In this document: piece by piece, positions 25,446 to 33,703 of the stretch
Layout of the letters: every line of letters begins with the position of its first letter
How positions within the stretch are numbered: the first letter of the stretch is position 1
Assembly (NCBI RefSeq): GCF_017875645.1
Contig: NZ_JAGGMR010000001.1
Span: 2,294,001-2,358,000, forward strand
Source: Nocardia goodfellowii
GTDB taxonomy: Bacteria; Actinomycetota; Actinomycetes; Mycobacteriales; Mycobacteriaceae
Reading direction: 5' to 3'
DNA length: 64,000 nucleotides
Notes under the pieces: model-generated
What the model saw: the letters and a program-made list of their open reading frames with translations, nothing else
Told to the model about the DNA's origin: nothing
Database searches by the model: none
Made by a program: the position numbers and the translations under genes

Positions 25446-26309
25446 TCAGCTGTCGAGCACCTCGTGCAGGACTCGCGCGAATGCCTCCGGTTCACCCGGA
25501 TATCCGGACTCGGGGCCGGTGAAGCCGCCGTGATGGCTCGGGAAGAGAACCGGCTTGTGGCCGAGCCGGTGGGCGATCGCCGTGGAGGTTCGTTCGGTGA
25601 CCGTGCCCTTCGACTCCTCGCCGTAGCCGAGGACGATCCGGGTCGAGGCCGCGGTGAGAGCGCCGATGTCGGGGCGATAGGCGAGGACCGGGCGGGAACG
25701 CTGTGACAGCAGCGGGTGGTCGCGGGCGCCGTCGTCCTCGACCGGCAGGCCGAACAGCGCGGGATCGGCGGCGGGCGCGGCGAAATAGTCGTCGGTGTAT
25801 TCGCCCTGCCAGGACGTCATCGCGATGAAGGCCGCCATGCCCGCGCCGAAGCCCTTCGCCGCGTAGGCGTCGCGATATCCGTCCGCCGCGCGTGCGGCGG
25901 CCTCGGCATCGGGGAGCACTGTCAGCATGGGTGGTTCATGGGCCACCAATGTGGTCACGGCCTCGGGGTGCGCGGTCACGAGCGCCAGCGCGACGATGGC
26001 TCCGCCGCTGCTGGCGAAGAGCTCTACCGGGCCGGCGCCGAGGGCCTCGATGACGGCGTGCACGTCGGCGGCGTGTACGTCGGGAACATTGTCGACCTGT
26101 CCGTCGGAACGGACGCTGCGGCCGAGTCCGCGCGGGTCGTAGGTGACCACGGTGCGATCGGTGAAATAGGAAGCGAGCGTGGTGAATCCGCTGGCGTCCA
26201 TGGGGAGGCCGGTCATGAGCAGTGGGGGTCGTCCATCGGCGGTCGGGAGTGGGCCGTGGACGTCGTAGGTGAGCGTTGCGCCGGGGACTTCGAGCTGGTG
26301 TGTGGTCAT
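25446..26309 (-). CDS. Alpha/beta hydrolase
   Basis: 287 residues with the canonical fold pattern: MTGLPMDASGF oxyanion region, VVTYDPRGLGRS strand, nucleophile elbow FASSGGAIVAL (serine in ASSGG rather than GxSxG), and FPSHHGGFTG carrying the catalytic histidine near the end. It is cytoplasmic, without signal peptide. Substrate unknown. Transcribed alone. Confidence 0.88.
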   Translation of the reverse strand: MTTHQLEVPGATLTYDVHGPLPTADGRPPLLMTGLPMDASGFTTLASYFTDRTVVTYDPRGLGRSVRSDGQVDNVPDVHAADVHAVIEALGAGPVELFASSGGAIVALALVTAHPEAVTTLVAHEPPMLTVLPDAEAAARAADGYRDAYAAKGFGAGMAAFIAMTSWQGEYTDDYFAAPAADPALFGLPVEDDGARDHPLLSQRSRPVLAYRPDIGALTAASTRIVLGYGEESKGTVTERTSTAIAHRLGHKPVLFPSHHGGFTGPESGYPGEPEAFARVLHEVLDS

Positions 26310-26378
26310 GCTGATACTGACGTGTCCGGCGGCGAGAATTCATCGCGCGGTGTGCTGACCTGAATCCATGTCCTCGAA

Positions 26379-26403
26379 CGACCCGATCTGGGTGATCGGG
26401 TCG
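26379..26403. terminator. Hairpin in the divergent spacer
   Basis: A 10-base-pair stem (CGACCCGATC) with a five-base loop. It lies upstream of both neighbouring genes, so it is not an obvious terminator for either; its role is uncertain. Confidence 0.35.
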
Positions 26404-26598
26404 CTCGCCTGTTCCGCACCGACTGGACCAATCGATTTCACCCGCCCTGATCCGCGGATCCCTTCGACCGCAAGCCACTGAAATTACCTGCGGCTCTTGG
26501 CTTCCGAACCGGGCGGACATTCGAGATACTGGAACGTTGTCACCGATCTGTGGCTTCCGGGCCTGCGGTGGGGGATTCACGAACAGAGTGGGGGAGAG

Positions 26599-26898
26599 AT
26601 GGCAGTGTTCGGGTTCGAAGTCACTCCTGGCGCGCTACGCGCCGCGTCCGAGGCCGCGCGGCAGGCAGCGGGTGTCGTACGCGAACTGGAGGTAGGCCGG
26701 GTGGCGGAACTTGCCGCCGCGCTGCCCGGGACGGAGTCCGCTACGACCGCAGCGAAGCTCGCCCGGCACTGGAAGGCCGCCGGCAAGAAGTGGGCCAAGG
26801 GCATGGATGTCTACGCGGCCACGGCGGCCTCGGCCGCTGACACGTACCGAACGCAGGACAGAGCCGGTGCGCGGGGCATCGAGGCAGGTGGCCTGTAG
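26599..26898 (+). CDS. Type VII secretion partner protein (EspC/WXG100-like)
   Basis: 99 residues, mostly helical and alanine-rich. It begins AVFGFEVTPGALRAAS, a form of the F-x-V-x-P-x-x-L start shared with the 99-residue protein at 37.2 kb. Size, helix-turn-helix character and position before a larger partner fit small proteins that pair with a type VII substrate for export. ATG 26599 follows GGGGGAG. The stop overlaps the GTG of the next gene by one base, so the two are made together. Confidence 0.75.
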   Translation: MAVFGFEVTPGALRAASEAARQAAGVVRELEVGRVAELAAALPGTESATTAAKLARHWKAAGKKWAKGMDVYAATAASAADTYRTQDRAGARGIEAGGL

Positions 26899-28076
26899 TG
26901 GCTACCTGGGACGAACTCAAGCAGTGGCAGCCCGATGCGGTCGGCAAAATCGGCGACCGCCTCGCGGCGCAGAAAAAGCTCGTTGTCGATCTACAAGACG
27001 AACTCGACGATGCGCAACCGGCCCGGTGGGACGGGCCGGCCGCGGAAGCCGCCGCGTCCCGCCTTCGCATCCGTCGTCAAGAGTTGGAGGAGTTCGCCGC
27101 GAGAGTCGCTGCGGCGGTGAAGATCATCGACGACACCGAGCTGTCTGTGCGGGACCTGGTTCGCAGCGTCACAGCGACGGAGGAACTGGCCGCCAAGTAC
27201 GGCTACCGGATCGAGAACGGCACCGTGGTCGAAACCTCGAACGCTGAGGGGTTCTTCACGGAGACGGCCCTGCGGATGGAGGTGCAGGCCGTCCTGGCCC
27301 GAGCCGCCACCATCGACTCCGAGCTGAACTCCGTGCTCGGCCGCGTCCTGTCCGGCGAGATCGACGACGCGGGAGCCACTACTCTCGCGGCAGCCGCCGC
27401 GGCCGGCGAAGATCGCATCGTCGACGAGCAGCGCCATCGCGATCTGCTGGCGAAGTACCAGGTCAAAACCGACGGCACGCAGATATGGCCGACCGGCCTG
27501 ACCGGCTGGATCGCGGATCGGAGAGGGGTTTCCCGGGAGCGGCTCACCGAGGCCGAGATAAGAATGCTCGACGACCTGCAAATGCGTAAGGGACTCATGG
27601 GGCTCAAAGAGTTCGCCGACATTCGGCAGGACGCGCTTCATGTGGCCGGGCAGAAGTTCAACGGAATGGGCAAAACGGACGGGCACATGGACGCCTTCCG
27701 GCATGCCTACTGGAATGCGGTCATGACGCAGCGCTACGGCGAGCAGTGGACGAGAGAGTTCACCACCGCCCACGAGCGGAATCCGTCCAGCCATCAGGTC
27801 CCGGTGGCGATGGACCTGCACAACAATGAGGTGGGCCGCCAGATCGCGCGAGCCAACCCCGACGCCAGTCCCGAGCAGTTGGCGAATCTGGTCAAGCGAG
27901 CGGTCGATGACGGCAAAACGGTGGTCATCGACCGAAACGACATACTCGTACCCTCCAACGAAGTGAATCCCGGCGGCACCCGCGATACCCCGAGTTCGCC
28001 TTGGCCGACCACGAATCCGGAGCGTGCTGACGACCGCGATCCCGGCCGGCCGACGGCGAAACCGGACCAGTACTGA
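26898..28076 (+). CDS. Probable type VII-secreted effector/toxin with C-terminal DAFRHAYW domain
   Basis: 392 residues. The N-terminal ~100 are helical (MATWDELKQWQPDAVGKI..., WDGPAAEAAASRL), like the export domain of WXG/LXG effectors. A helical middle follows. Residues ~255-320 contain TDGHMDAFRHAYWNAVMTQR, AHERNPSS and AMDLHNNEVGRQ, a His/Asp/Glu-rich core suggesting a hydrolytic or metal site. It resembles DUF6973-type domains at the ends of secreted bacterial proteins. The tail is Pro/Asp-rich. The downstream lipoprotein may be its immunity factor. The enzymatic activity is not known to me. Confidence 0.65.
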   Translation: MATWDELKQWQPDAVGKIGDRLAAQKKLVVDLQDELDDAQPARWDGPAAEAAASRLRIRRQELEEFAARVAAAVKIIDDTELSVRDLVRSVTATEELAAKYGYRIENGTVVETSNAEGFFTETALRMEVQAVLARAATIDSELNSVLGRVLSGEIDDAGATTLAAAAAAGEDRIVDEQRHRDLLAKYQVKTDGTQIWPTGLTGWIADRRGVSRERLTEAEIRMLDDLQMRKGLMGLKEFADIRQDALHVAGQKFNGMGKTDGHMDAFRHAYWNAVMTQRYGEQWTREFTTAHERNPSSHQVPVAMDLHNNEVGRQIARANPDASPEQLANLVKRAVDDGKTVVIDRNDILVPSNEVNPGGTRDTPSSPWPTTNPERADDRDPGRPTAKPDQY

Positions 28077-28077
28077 C

Positions 28078-28521
28078 ATGCGGCACTTGACCCTGCTTGT
28101 ACTTCTCGCACTGCTGACGGGGTGCGGCGCGAACATTTCGGGAGTAACGGTGGAATTCGACGAAAAGCTCGAGACGGCGATCGTCGAGCTGGCCCGTTCC
28201 GGCGGCTCGCGACCACTCGTGGAGCTGGCCCCGGGCGACTGGACCTCGGTGCACGTGCTCACCGGACCCGCGACCGGCGCACAGATCGAACGGGAGTTGG
28301 GCCGAACCGTCGAGGTCGAGGGAGACGGCACCTACGGCGGAGACTACATCCAGGACGGCAACCTCTTGGTCTTCCAACGCGACGGCAGCATCGTCCGGAT
28401 GCTGAGCCTGGGCCAACTCGCCGCGCTCGCCGAGGGGGAATACCGTCCGGATGTTGTGCTGCGGGCGCGCGCCGGCGTCATCGAGATGACGGATCCGGAT
28501 GGACGACGGGCGGGCAGGTAG
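28078..28521 (+). CDS. Small lipoprotein, candidate immunity protein
   Basis: 147 residues. The signal peptide MRHLTLLVLLALLTGC ends in a lipobox, so the mature protein is anchored outside the membrane. The rest is acidic with no recognised domain. It begins one base after the effector stop. A lipid-anchored immunity protein would fit an effector that acts at the cell surface; this is inference from context. It is followed by a strong terminator. Confidence 0.7.
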   Translation: MRHLTLLVLLALLTGCGANISGVTVEFDEKLETAIVELARSGGSRPLVELAPGDWTSVHVLTGPATGAQIERELGRTVEVEGDGTYGGDYIQDGNLLVFQRDGSIVRMLSLGQLAALAEGEYRPDVVLRARAGVIEMTDPDGRRAGR

Positions 28522-28585
28522 CTCACGGAAGCGTTGGCAGGCGGGCCTTTTGGGCACGATGTGCGAGACCCGCTGCTTACGACCG

Positions 28586-28619
28586 TCTCGTCGCTGATGG
28601 CAACGCATCAGCGACGAGA
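28586..28619. terminator. Terminator hairpin between convergent genes
   Basis: A 14-base-pair stem (TCTCGTCGCTGATG) with a six-base loop, 64 bases after the lipoprotein stop and 27 bases before the monooxygenase stop. Confidence 0.75.
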
Positions 28620-28645
28620 GTTCGCGACCGGCGCCTATTCGCCGC

Positions 28646-30160
28646 TCATGTGCGGCTTCGCACGTAGGTGCGGGCTGGGCTGGGCGGCGCTGTGGTGAAC
28701 GAGTAGGCCGGGCTGTGGGCTAGTCGCTGTTCGAACTCCCGCACGGTGCTCGGCCACGGGTTGGTCACTCGCTCGGCGCTTTTGAACCAGCTGGCCGCGC
28801 CTTGCGGCCACACCGTGGCTGCCATGGCGGTTGTCAGCCACGCTCGATATTTCGTCATCGCCGCCTCGGAGACCTCGATCGGCGCGCCGCGCCGGGCAGC
28901 CAATCGGAGGCAGCGCACGATGTAGCGGGCCTGGACATCCTTCATCAGCGGGTTGGAGTTCGCCGGAGTGAAGCTGTGCGGGCCCGCGATCATGTACATA
29001 TTCGGAAACTGTGGGACAGCCAGGCCCCAAAACGCTTGCGGGCCACCCCACTCGTCCCACACCCGGTGCAGATCGGCACCGTCGCGCCCGGTGACCGTGA
29101 CGCCGCCGAAGAACTGCTGGGCCTGAAAGCCGGTGGCCCACACGATTACGTCCGCGCGCCGCTCGCGTCCGTCCACGGTGCGGATTCCCGCGGGTGTCAG
29201 GTGGTCGATGGCGTCGGTGACGAGCTCGACGTTGGGCCGCATCAGCGCGGGGTAGAAATTGCTGTCCATCAGAATGCGTTTCTCGCCGATCGCGTAGGGC
29301 GGCAACAATTTGCGCCGTAGCGCGCGGTCGGGCACCTGGCGTCGCAGTTGCCAGCGCGCCAGCCACTCGGCCGGCAGCGCGGACCAGCCGCCGCGCATGA
29401 TCGGCGCGAGCACCGCGTCGCCCACATACGACAGCGCCGCGCGGTGCGCCCGATGCGCGCCCGGCACATGTTCGAGCACCCACTGCGCCACCGGTCCGAA
29501 CCGAGCGGCGGGCTTGGGCAGCACCCACGCCGCGGACCGCTGGTACACCGTCACCGACCGCGCCGTGCGGGCGAGCTCCGGAAGCATCTGCGCCGCACTC
29601 GATCCGGTGCCGACCACCGCGATATCGCCGTCCATGCCGTCGGGCACCGCCCATTGCGCCCGATCCGCGGAATGGAACGCACGCCCCGAGAATTGATCGG
29701 TCCCGGGAAACTCTGGTATCCGAGGACGATGCAATTGCCCGATAGCCCAGATCACCGCGCCGGCCTGGATCGGGCCGCGCGGCGTAATCAAAGTCCAGCG
29801 GCCCGCGACCTCATCGAAAGTGGCGGCCGAAACCCCGGCGTGGGTATACAGATGGCGTTCCAAATCATGATCGCGCACGACCTGACGCATGTAATCCAAG
29901 ATCGCCGCCTGGCTGGGATACCGAACCCGTGCATCCCGGAATTGATCGAAGCCGAAGCTGTAAAGATGGGAGGGCACATCGCAAGTGCATCCGGGATAGA
30001 CGTTATCCCGCCATACGCCGCCTGCCCCCTCCGCTTCCTCGAGGATGACAAAATCCGATATCCCCGCGTCTTTCAGCCGTTTGGCCATGGTTACCCCGGC
30101 GAACCCAGCGCCCACGATCGCGACCGCGTACGTCGCTGTTGACGAGCGAGCAGATGACAT
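28646..30160 (-). CDS. Flavin-containing Baeyer-Villiger-type monooxygenase
   Basis: 504 residues. The FAD motif is VAIVGAGFAGVTMAKRL at the N-terminus. YPGCTCDVPSHLYSF is typical of class B monooxygenases. FSGRAFHSADRAQW is a slightly stretched form of the Baeyer-Villiger fingerprint. The NADPH motif is VVGTGSSAAQ, and VIWATGF closes the site. Such enzymes insert oxygen into ketones using NADPH and oxygen. A candidate substrate is not indicated by the neighbours. Transcribed alone. Confidence 0.88.
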   Translation of the reverse strand: MSSARSSTATYAVAIVGAGFAGVTMAKRLKDAGISDFVILEEAEGAGGVWRDNVYPGCTCDVPSHLYSFGFDQFRDARVRYPSQAAILDYMRQVVRDHDLERHLYTHAGVSAATFDEVAGRWTLITPRGPIQAGAVIWAIGQLHRPRIPEFPGTDQFSGRAFHSADRAQWAVPDGMDGDIAVVGTGSSAAQMLPELARTARSVTVYQRSAAWVLPKPAARFGPVAQWVLEHVPGAHRAHRAALSYVGDAVLAPIMRGGWSALPAEWLARWQLRRQVPDRALRRKLLPPYAIGEKRILMDSNFYPALMRPNVELVTDAIDHLTPAGIRTVDGRERRADVIVWATGFQAQQFFGGVTVTGRDGADLHRVWDEWGGPQAFWGLAVPQFPNMYMIAGPHSFTPANSNPLMKDVQARYIVRCLRLAARRGAPIEVSEAAMTKYRAWLTTAMAATVWPQGAASWFKSAERVTNPWPSTVREFEQRLAHSPAYSFTTAPPSPARTYVRSRT

Positions 30161-30405
30161 CGAACGGACTCCTCAGCATGGTCGAAGAAGGTGGGTTCAA
30201 AACACAAAGAGCGCTGCATGAAGTCCACGCAATTAGCGTGAATGGCAACGGAACTTTAAACCACACCTGTCGGTAGCGTCGGATCGCCACACCCAGCCGA
30301 AGGTTTCATTTGATTCGTCGATCAGTCGCCGCGACGTTTCCGGAGAATGAGTTGTTGCCAATGCATTAAATGCGGTGCCACGCAATCCCCGTGCGACGCG
30401 AGCGG

Positions 30406-30567
30406 TTACCCGCGGACGGCACGCAATGCCTCGGGGGTCAGATCTTTCAGGCTCAGGTACCCGTCCACCGCCATGATCAGGTCGGCCTGCACTCGGTCGC
30501 CGATGTCCTGCGCTTCGAAACCTGGCTTGCCCCAGCACATCCCGAGCTGGTCGTCACGCTGCGGCAC
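30406..30567 (-). CDS. Possible small ORF downstream of the MHYT gene
   Basis: A 53-codon frame from GTG 30567 to TAA 30406 with high G/C at third positions and an acidic product (ending LTPEALRAVRG). It would be the third gene after hypX and the MHYT gene. No convincing ribosome site is seen, and the frame is open upstream without a better start, so it may be the end of a decayed gene. The opposite strand is also open here, which weakens the call. Confidence 0.3.
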   Translation of the reverse strand: MPQRDDQLGMCWGKPGFEAQDIGDRVQADLIMAVDGYLSLKDLTPEALRAVRG

Positions 30568-30664
30568 GACAAACTGCTGGGCCGGGTCCTCGATCCGCAG
30601 GGTCGTTCCATCGCCGTGGTCGCCCCCGATATCTGGAGCGACCCCGGCGGTCGGTCCGCTCGAG

Positions 30665-31531
30665 TCAGCGGCGGCTGAGTTCCCGGCCGTGCGCCGGTTG
30701 CCGCAGTCCCCAATCGGCGGACCCGCGGTTGCGGACCTCGTCGGTGGTCGGCCAGTGCGTGGACGGCTCGCGCGGCGCGCGGTCCAGACGTATGTCGCGG
30801 GTGCTGCGCTCGTCGATCTCGGCGAAACCGACCAGGATGACCAGCATCATCAGCACCAGGGTGATGGTGACGATGAGCGGGGTGAGCAACTGGGTGGGTT
30901 CGACGCCGCTGTCCGGAGTCACGGCGGCGTGCTGGGTGCTGTGCGTGGCGTGCATGGCATACATTCCGGTGTAATGCATTCCGCACACGGCCAGGCCCAT
31001 GATGGTCGCCGCGCCGAGGGTGGCGAACAGGCCGCGCACGTGCAGCATGAACCACAGCGCGGCGGTCGCGGCGACCACCGCGATGACGATCGACAGCGCT
31101 ACCGTGCCGGTCGAATACTCCATCTCCACGCCGGTCTTCATGGCGAACATGCCCAGGTAGTGCATGGCGGCTACACCGAGCCCGGTGATCGCGCCGCCGA
31201 CCGGGAGCGCGATGATCTCGCGTCCGCCGCGGACCACGATGGACAGCCCGATCCACACGAACACGATCGCGATGGCGGCGCTGAGCAGCGTCAGCGGGAC
31301 GTCGTAGCGGATCGTGGCGCCGGGAATGGCGAAGCCGAGCATGGCGGTGAAGTGCATGACCCAGATGCCCGCGCCGCCGAGCGAGACCGCGGCCGCGGCG
31401 AGCCAGCCGACCGGCCATTCGGCCAGCCTTGCGTGGGAGGTACAGCGCAGTCCGAGCAATGAGCCGAGAACAGAGATGCAGAAGGCCACGACGGGCGTGA
31501 CCAATCCGTAGCTGAAGTGATCGAGTTGCAT
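30665..31531 (-). CDS. MHYT-domain membrane sensor protein
   Basis: 288 residues with seven predicted helices. Three helices carry the signature Met-His pair: WVMHFTAML (~58), AAMHYLGMFAM and CGMHYTGMYAM. MHYT domains are proposed to hold copper through these residues and to sense O2, CO or NO, usually fused to signalling domains. Here the protein has only a polar ~60-residue tail and no output domain. The gene starts 16 bases after hypX behind CGGAGC, so the two form an operon. Confidence 0.88.
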   Translation of the reverse strand: MQLDHFSYGLVTPVVAFCISVLGSLLGLRCTSHARLAEWPVGWLAAAAVSLGGAGIWVMHFTAMLGFAIPGATIRYDVPLTLLSAAIAIVFVWIGLSIVVRGGREIIALPVGGAITGLGVAAMHYLGMFAMKTGVEMEYSTGTVALSIVIAVVAATAALWFMLHVRGLFATLGAATIMGLAVCGMHYTGMYAMHATHSTQHAAVTPDSGVEPTQLLTPLIVTITLVLMMLVILVGFAEIDERSTRDIRLDRAPREPSTHWPTTDEVRNRGSADWGLRQPAHGRELSRR

Positions 31532-31547
31532 TGGTGCTCCGTTGTTT

Positions 31548-33236
31548 TCAGCCGAGCAGATGGGCCGGGGTCGCGGTCGCGCAAACCTTGTAGACGAAGT
31601 TCTGCCGCAATTCGTGATAGGGCGAACCGGGTGCGAAGTTCTCGCTCATCCGCGCGAGTTCCTCGGCGCGGTACGCGGAAAGGGGTTTGACGGCCTCGTC
31701 GGCCGCGAGGCGGCGCTTCTTCTCGACTACGCGGTCCGCCAGTTCCGGCGAATCGGCCAGCGCCGTGGCTTCGGTGCGCACCCAGGCCCAGAACGCCGCC
31801 GGGCTGCCGGGGATCACCTGATCCACCAGGCCCAGCGCGTGGGCGGCGCGGGCGCCGACCGGAAGCGTCTGCTGGGTCAGGCGTTCGGCGGTCGCGGCGC
31901 CGACCCGGCGCGGCAACGTGTAGGTCCAGTACTCCGAGCCGTACAGGCCCATCAGCTGGTAATGCGGGTTGACCACGGCGGATTCGCGGCACCACACCTC
32001 GTCGGCGGCCAGCGCCAGCATGATGCCGCCGGCCGCGGCGTTGCCGGGCAGCGCGGCGATCACCACCTTGTCGGTCGTGGTGAGGATGGCCTCGACCAGA
32101 TCGTCCATCGCGTTGATATTGCGCCACGATTCCGCGCCCGGATCGGCGGCGGCCTCGATTACGTTCAGGTGGATGCCATTGGAGAAGAAGTCCCGTTCGG
32201 GGCCCAGGACCAGCACGTTGATCGGACGGGTGCGGGCCTGCTCGTAGGCGTAGAGCAGGCGGCGGCACTGATCGGTGCTCATCGCGCCACCGGCGAAGGC
32301 GAATTCCAGGTAGCCGACCGAATCCCGTTCGCGGTAGCGGATTTCCGACCAGGTGTCACGGGTCGCGGCCACGGCGGGGGAGACCGGCACCTCCGGCACC
32401 GCGGGCAGCAATTCGCCGAGGACATCGGTCGCGGGCTGTTTGAAGGTCGGTGGGCCGCCCGGGGTGCGCCGGGCGCGCAGCTGCGGCAGCCACACCGCGC
32501 CGTCGACGGTGGCCCGGCAGATGGCGCCGTCGCGGGTGGCGAGCACGGTGCCGGGCACGCCGCGCAACTGGTCCTCGTTGTGCCCGCCGTGCAGGAAGAA
32601 TTCGTGGCCGAACAGTTCGTCGAGGACGCCCGGCTGCGAGTCGGCGGCGCGCAGTTTGCGCAGTACGGTGGCGGTGTTGTCGGCGGTCCAGTCGATGCTC
32701 CGGTACGGCTGGGCATGGTAGGGCCGCAACCGGCCCCGCACGTCCGGCCGGGCGTAATCCAAAGGCTCCGGGGTGAATTCGCCGCTCTCGAACCGCTCCA
32801 CCGCCAGCAGCACCGCGGCCAGCGCGGCATCGGCGACCTCATTGCGGTACAGCGAGCTCTTGCCGACCGCGGTCACCGGGAACGGCACCGAAGCCCAGAT
32901 CGGGCCGGCGTCCATTTCGGCGACCGCCTGCAGCACGGTCACACCCCAGGTCCGCGCGCCCTCGCTGATCGCCCAGTCCAGCGAAGAGGGACCCCGGTCG
33001 CCCTTGGGGCCGGGATGCAGGATGAGCACGGTGTGCTCGGTCCAGATATCTTCCGGGATCGCCTTGGTCAGCATCGGCGCGAGGATCAGCTCCGGCTGGA
33101 AGCGCGCGACCCCGGCGCGCAGCGGTTCGTCGCCTAATGCCAGCTCGACGCCGACCTGATGGCCACGGGCTCGTAATTCGGTGTGGACGCGCTGCGTGAG
33201 GCTGTTGAACGCGCTGGCGACCAGCAGGATGCGCAA
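31548..33236 (-). CDS. hypX: HypX/HoxX hydrogenase maturation protein (formyltransferase plus enoyl-CoA-hydratase domains)
   Basis: 562 residues, the usual size of HypX. The N-terminal domain is a formyl-tetrahydrofolate hydrolase/transferase, with the HypX-typical HPGPKGDRGPSSLDWAI. The C-terminal domain is a crotonase, with oxyanion region PGNAAAGGIMLALAADEVW. HypX makes formyl-CoA from formyl-tetrahydrofolate and decarbonylates it to the CO ligand of [NiFe]-hydrogenase under air. TTG 33236 is the start, with GGAGTAAACC directly before it. No hydrogenase or other hyp gene lies within the window. Confidence 0.9.
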   Translation of the reverse strand: MRILLVASAFNSLTQRVHTELRARGHQVGVELALGDEPLRAGVARFQPELILAPMLTKAIPEDIWTEHTVLILHPGPKGDRGPSSLDWAISEGARTWGVTVLQAVAEMDAGPIWASVPFPVTAVGKSSLYRNEVADAALAAVLLAVERFESGEFTPEPLDYARPDVRGRLRPYHAQPYRSIDWTADNTATVLRKLRAADSQPGVLDELFGHEFFLHGGHNEDQLRGVPGTVLATRDGAICRATVDGAVWLPQLRARRTPGGPPTFKQPATDVLGELLPAVPEVPVSPAVAATRDTWSEIRYRERDSVGYLEFAFAGGAMSTDQCRRLLYAYEQARTRPINVLVLGPERDFFSNGIHLNVIEAAADPGAESWRNINAMDDLVEAILTTTDKVVIAALPGNAAAGGIMLALAADEVWCRESAVVNPHYQLMGLYGSEYWTYTLPRRVGAATAERLTQQTLPVGARAAHALGLVDQVIPGSPAAFWAWVRTEATALADSPELADRVVEKKRRLAADEAVKPLSAYRAEELARMSENFAPGSPYHELRQNFVYKVCATATPAHLLG

Positions 33237-33703
33237 GGTTTACTCCATCAGGCGGATATCTGCGACATGGCGGTGCGTCCCGGTTGTCCGGTTCGGCACC
33301 AAGGGAAGTTAGCCGTAACCCTGCCGTCATGCACCTTGGTCGCTTGACCTGGCGGCGGTGGCGCACCGCGATTGCGCCGCTCGAAGACGCTGGTCCGCAC
33401 GGCTTTTCGTGCGGCGCGGCGCACAGTGATAGCGACTGGCTAATGTGTTCTTTAAAACAAGTTGATTGAAATTCGGATCCTCTGGGTAATCGATTCGCTT
33501 CGAAATCCCCGCCTCGAGAGTTGCCCGGCGAGTGTGCTGAGGCGTAGGACGGAGTCACGCAGCACAGCTGCGGCCGGTCCCCGATCGTGCCCGGCCTGCT
33601 TCGATCGCAGGACAGGCGGACCCCGGAATCGCTACTGTCCGAAGATATTCCGGGGCAGTCGGATGAGGGTCGCCCCGGTTCTGCTCGATGTCAGGAGAAC
33701 GCA
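33237..33703. other. Intergenic region between hypX and the oligopeptide-binding protein
   Basis: 467 bases holding the divergent promoters. A run around 33440-33480 is A/T-rich for this genome. The next gene's frame is open leftward to 33587, but that part lacks conserved sequence. No gene or recognisable regulatory motif could be supported. Confidence 0.5.

Noticed and set aside
30370..30678. A plus-strand 102-codon frame opposite the end of the hypX-MHYT operon.
   Set aside because: Third-position G/C is slightly lower than on the minus strand and no ribosome site is present; kept only as a caution against the small minus-strand call.
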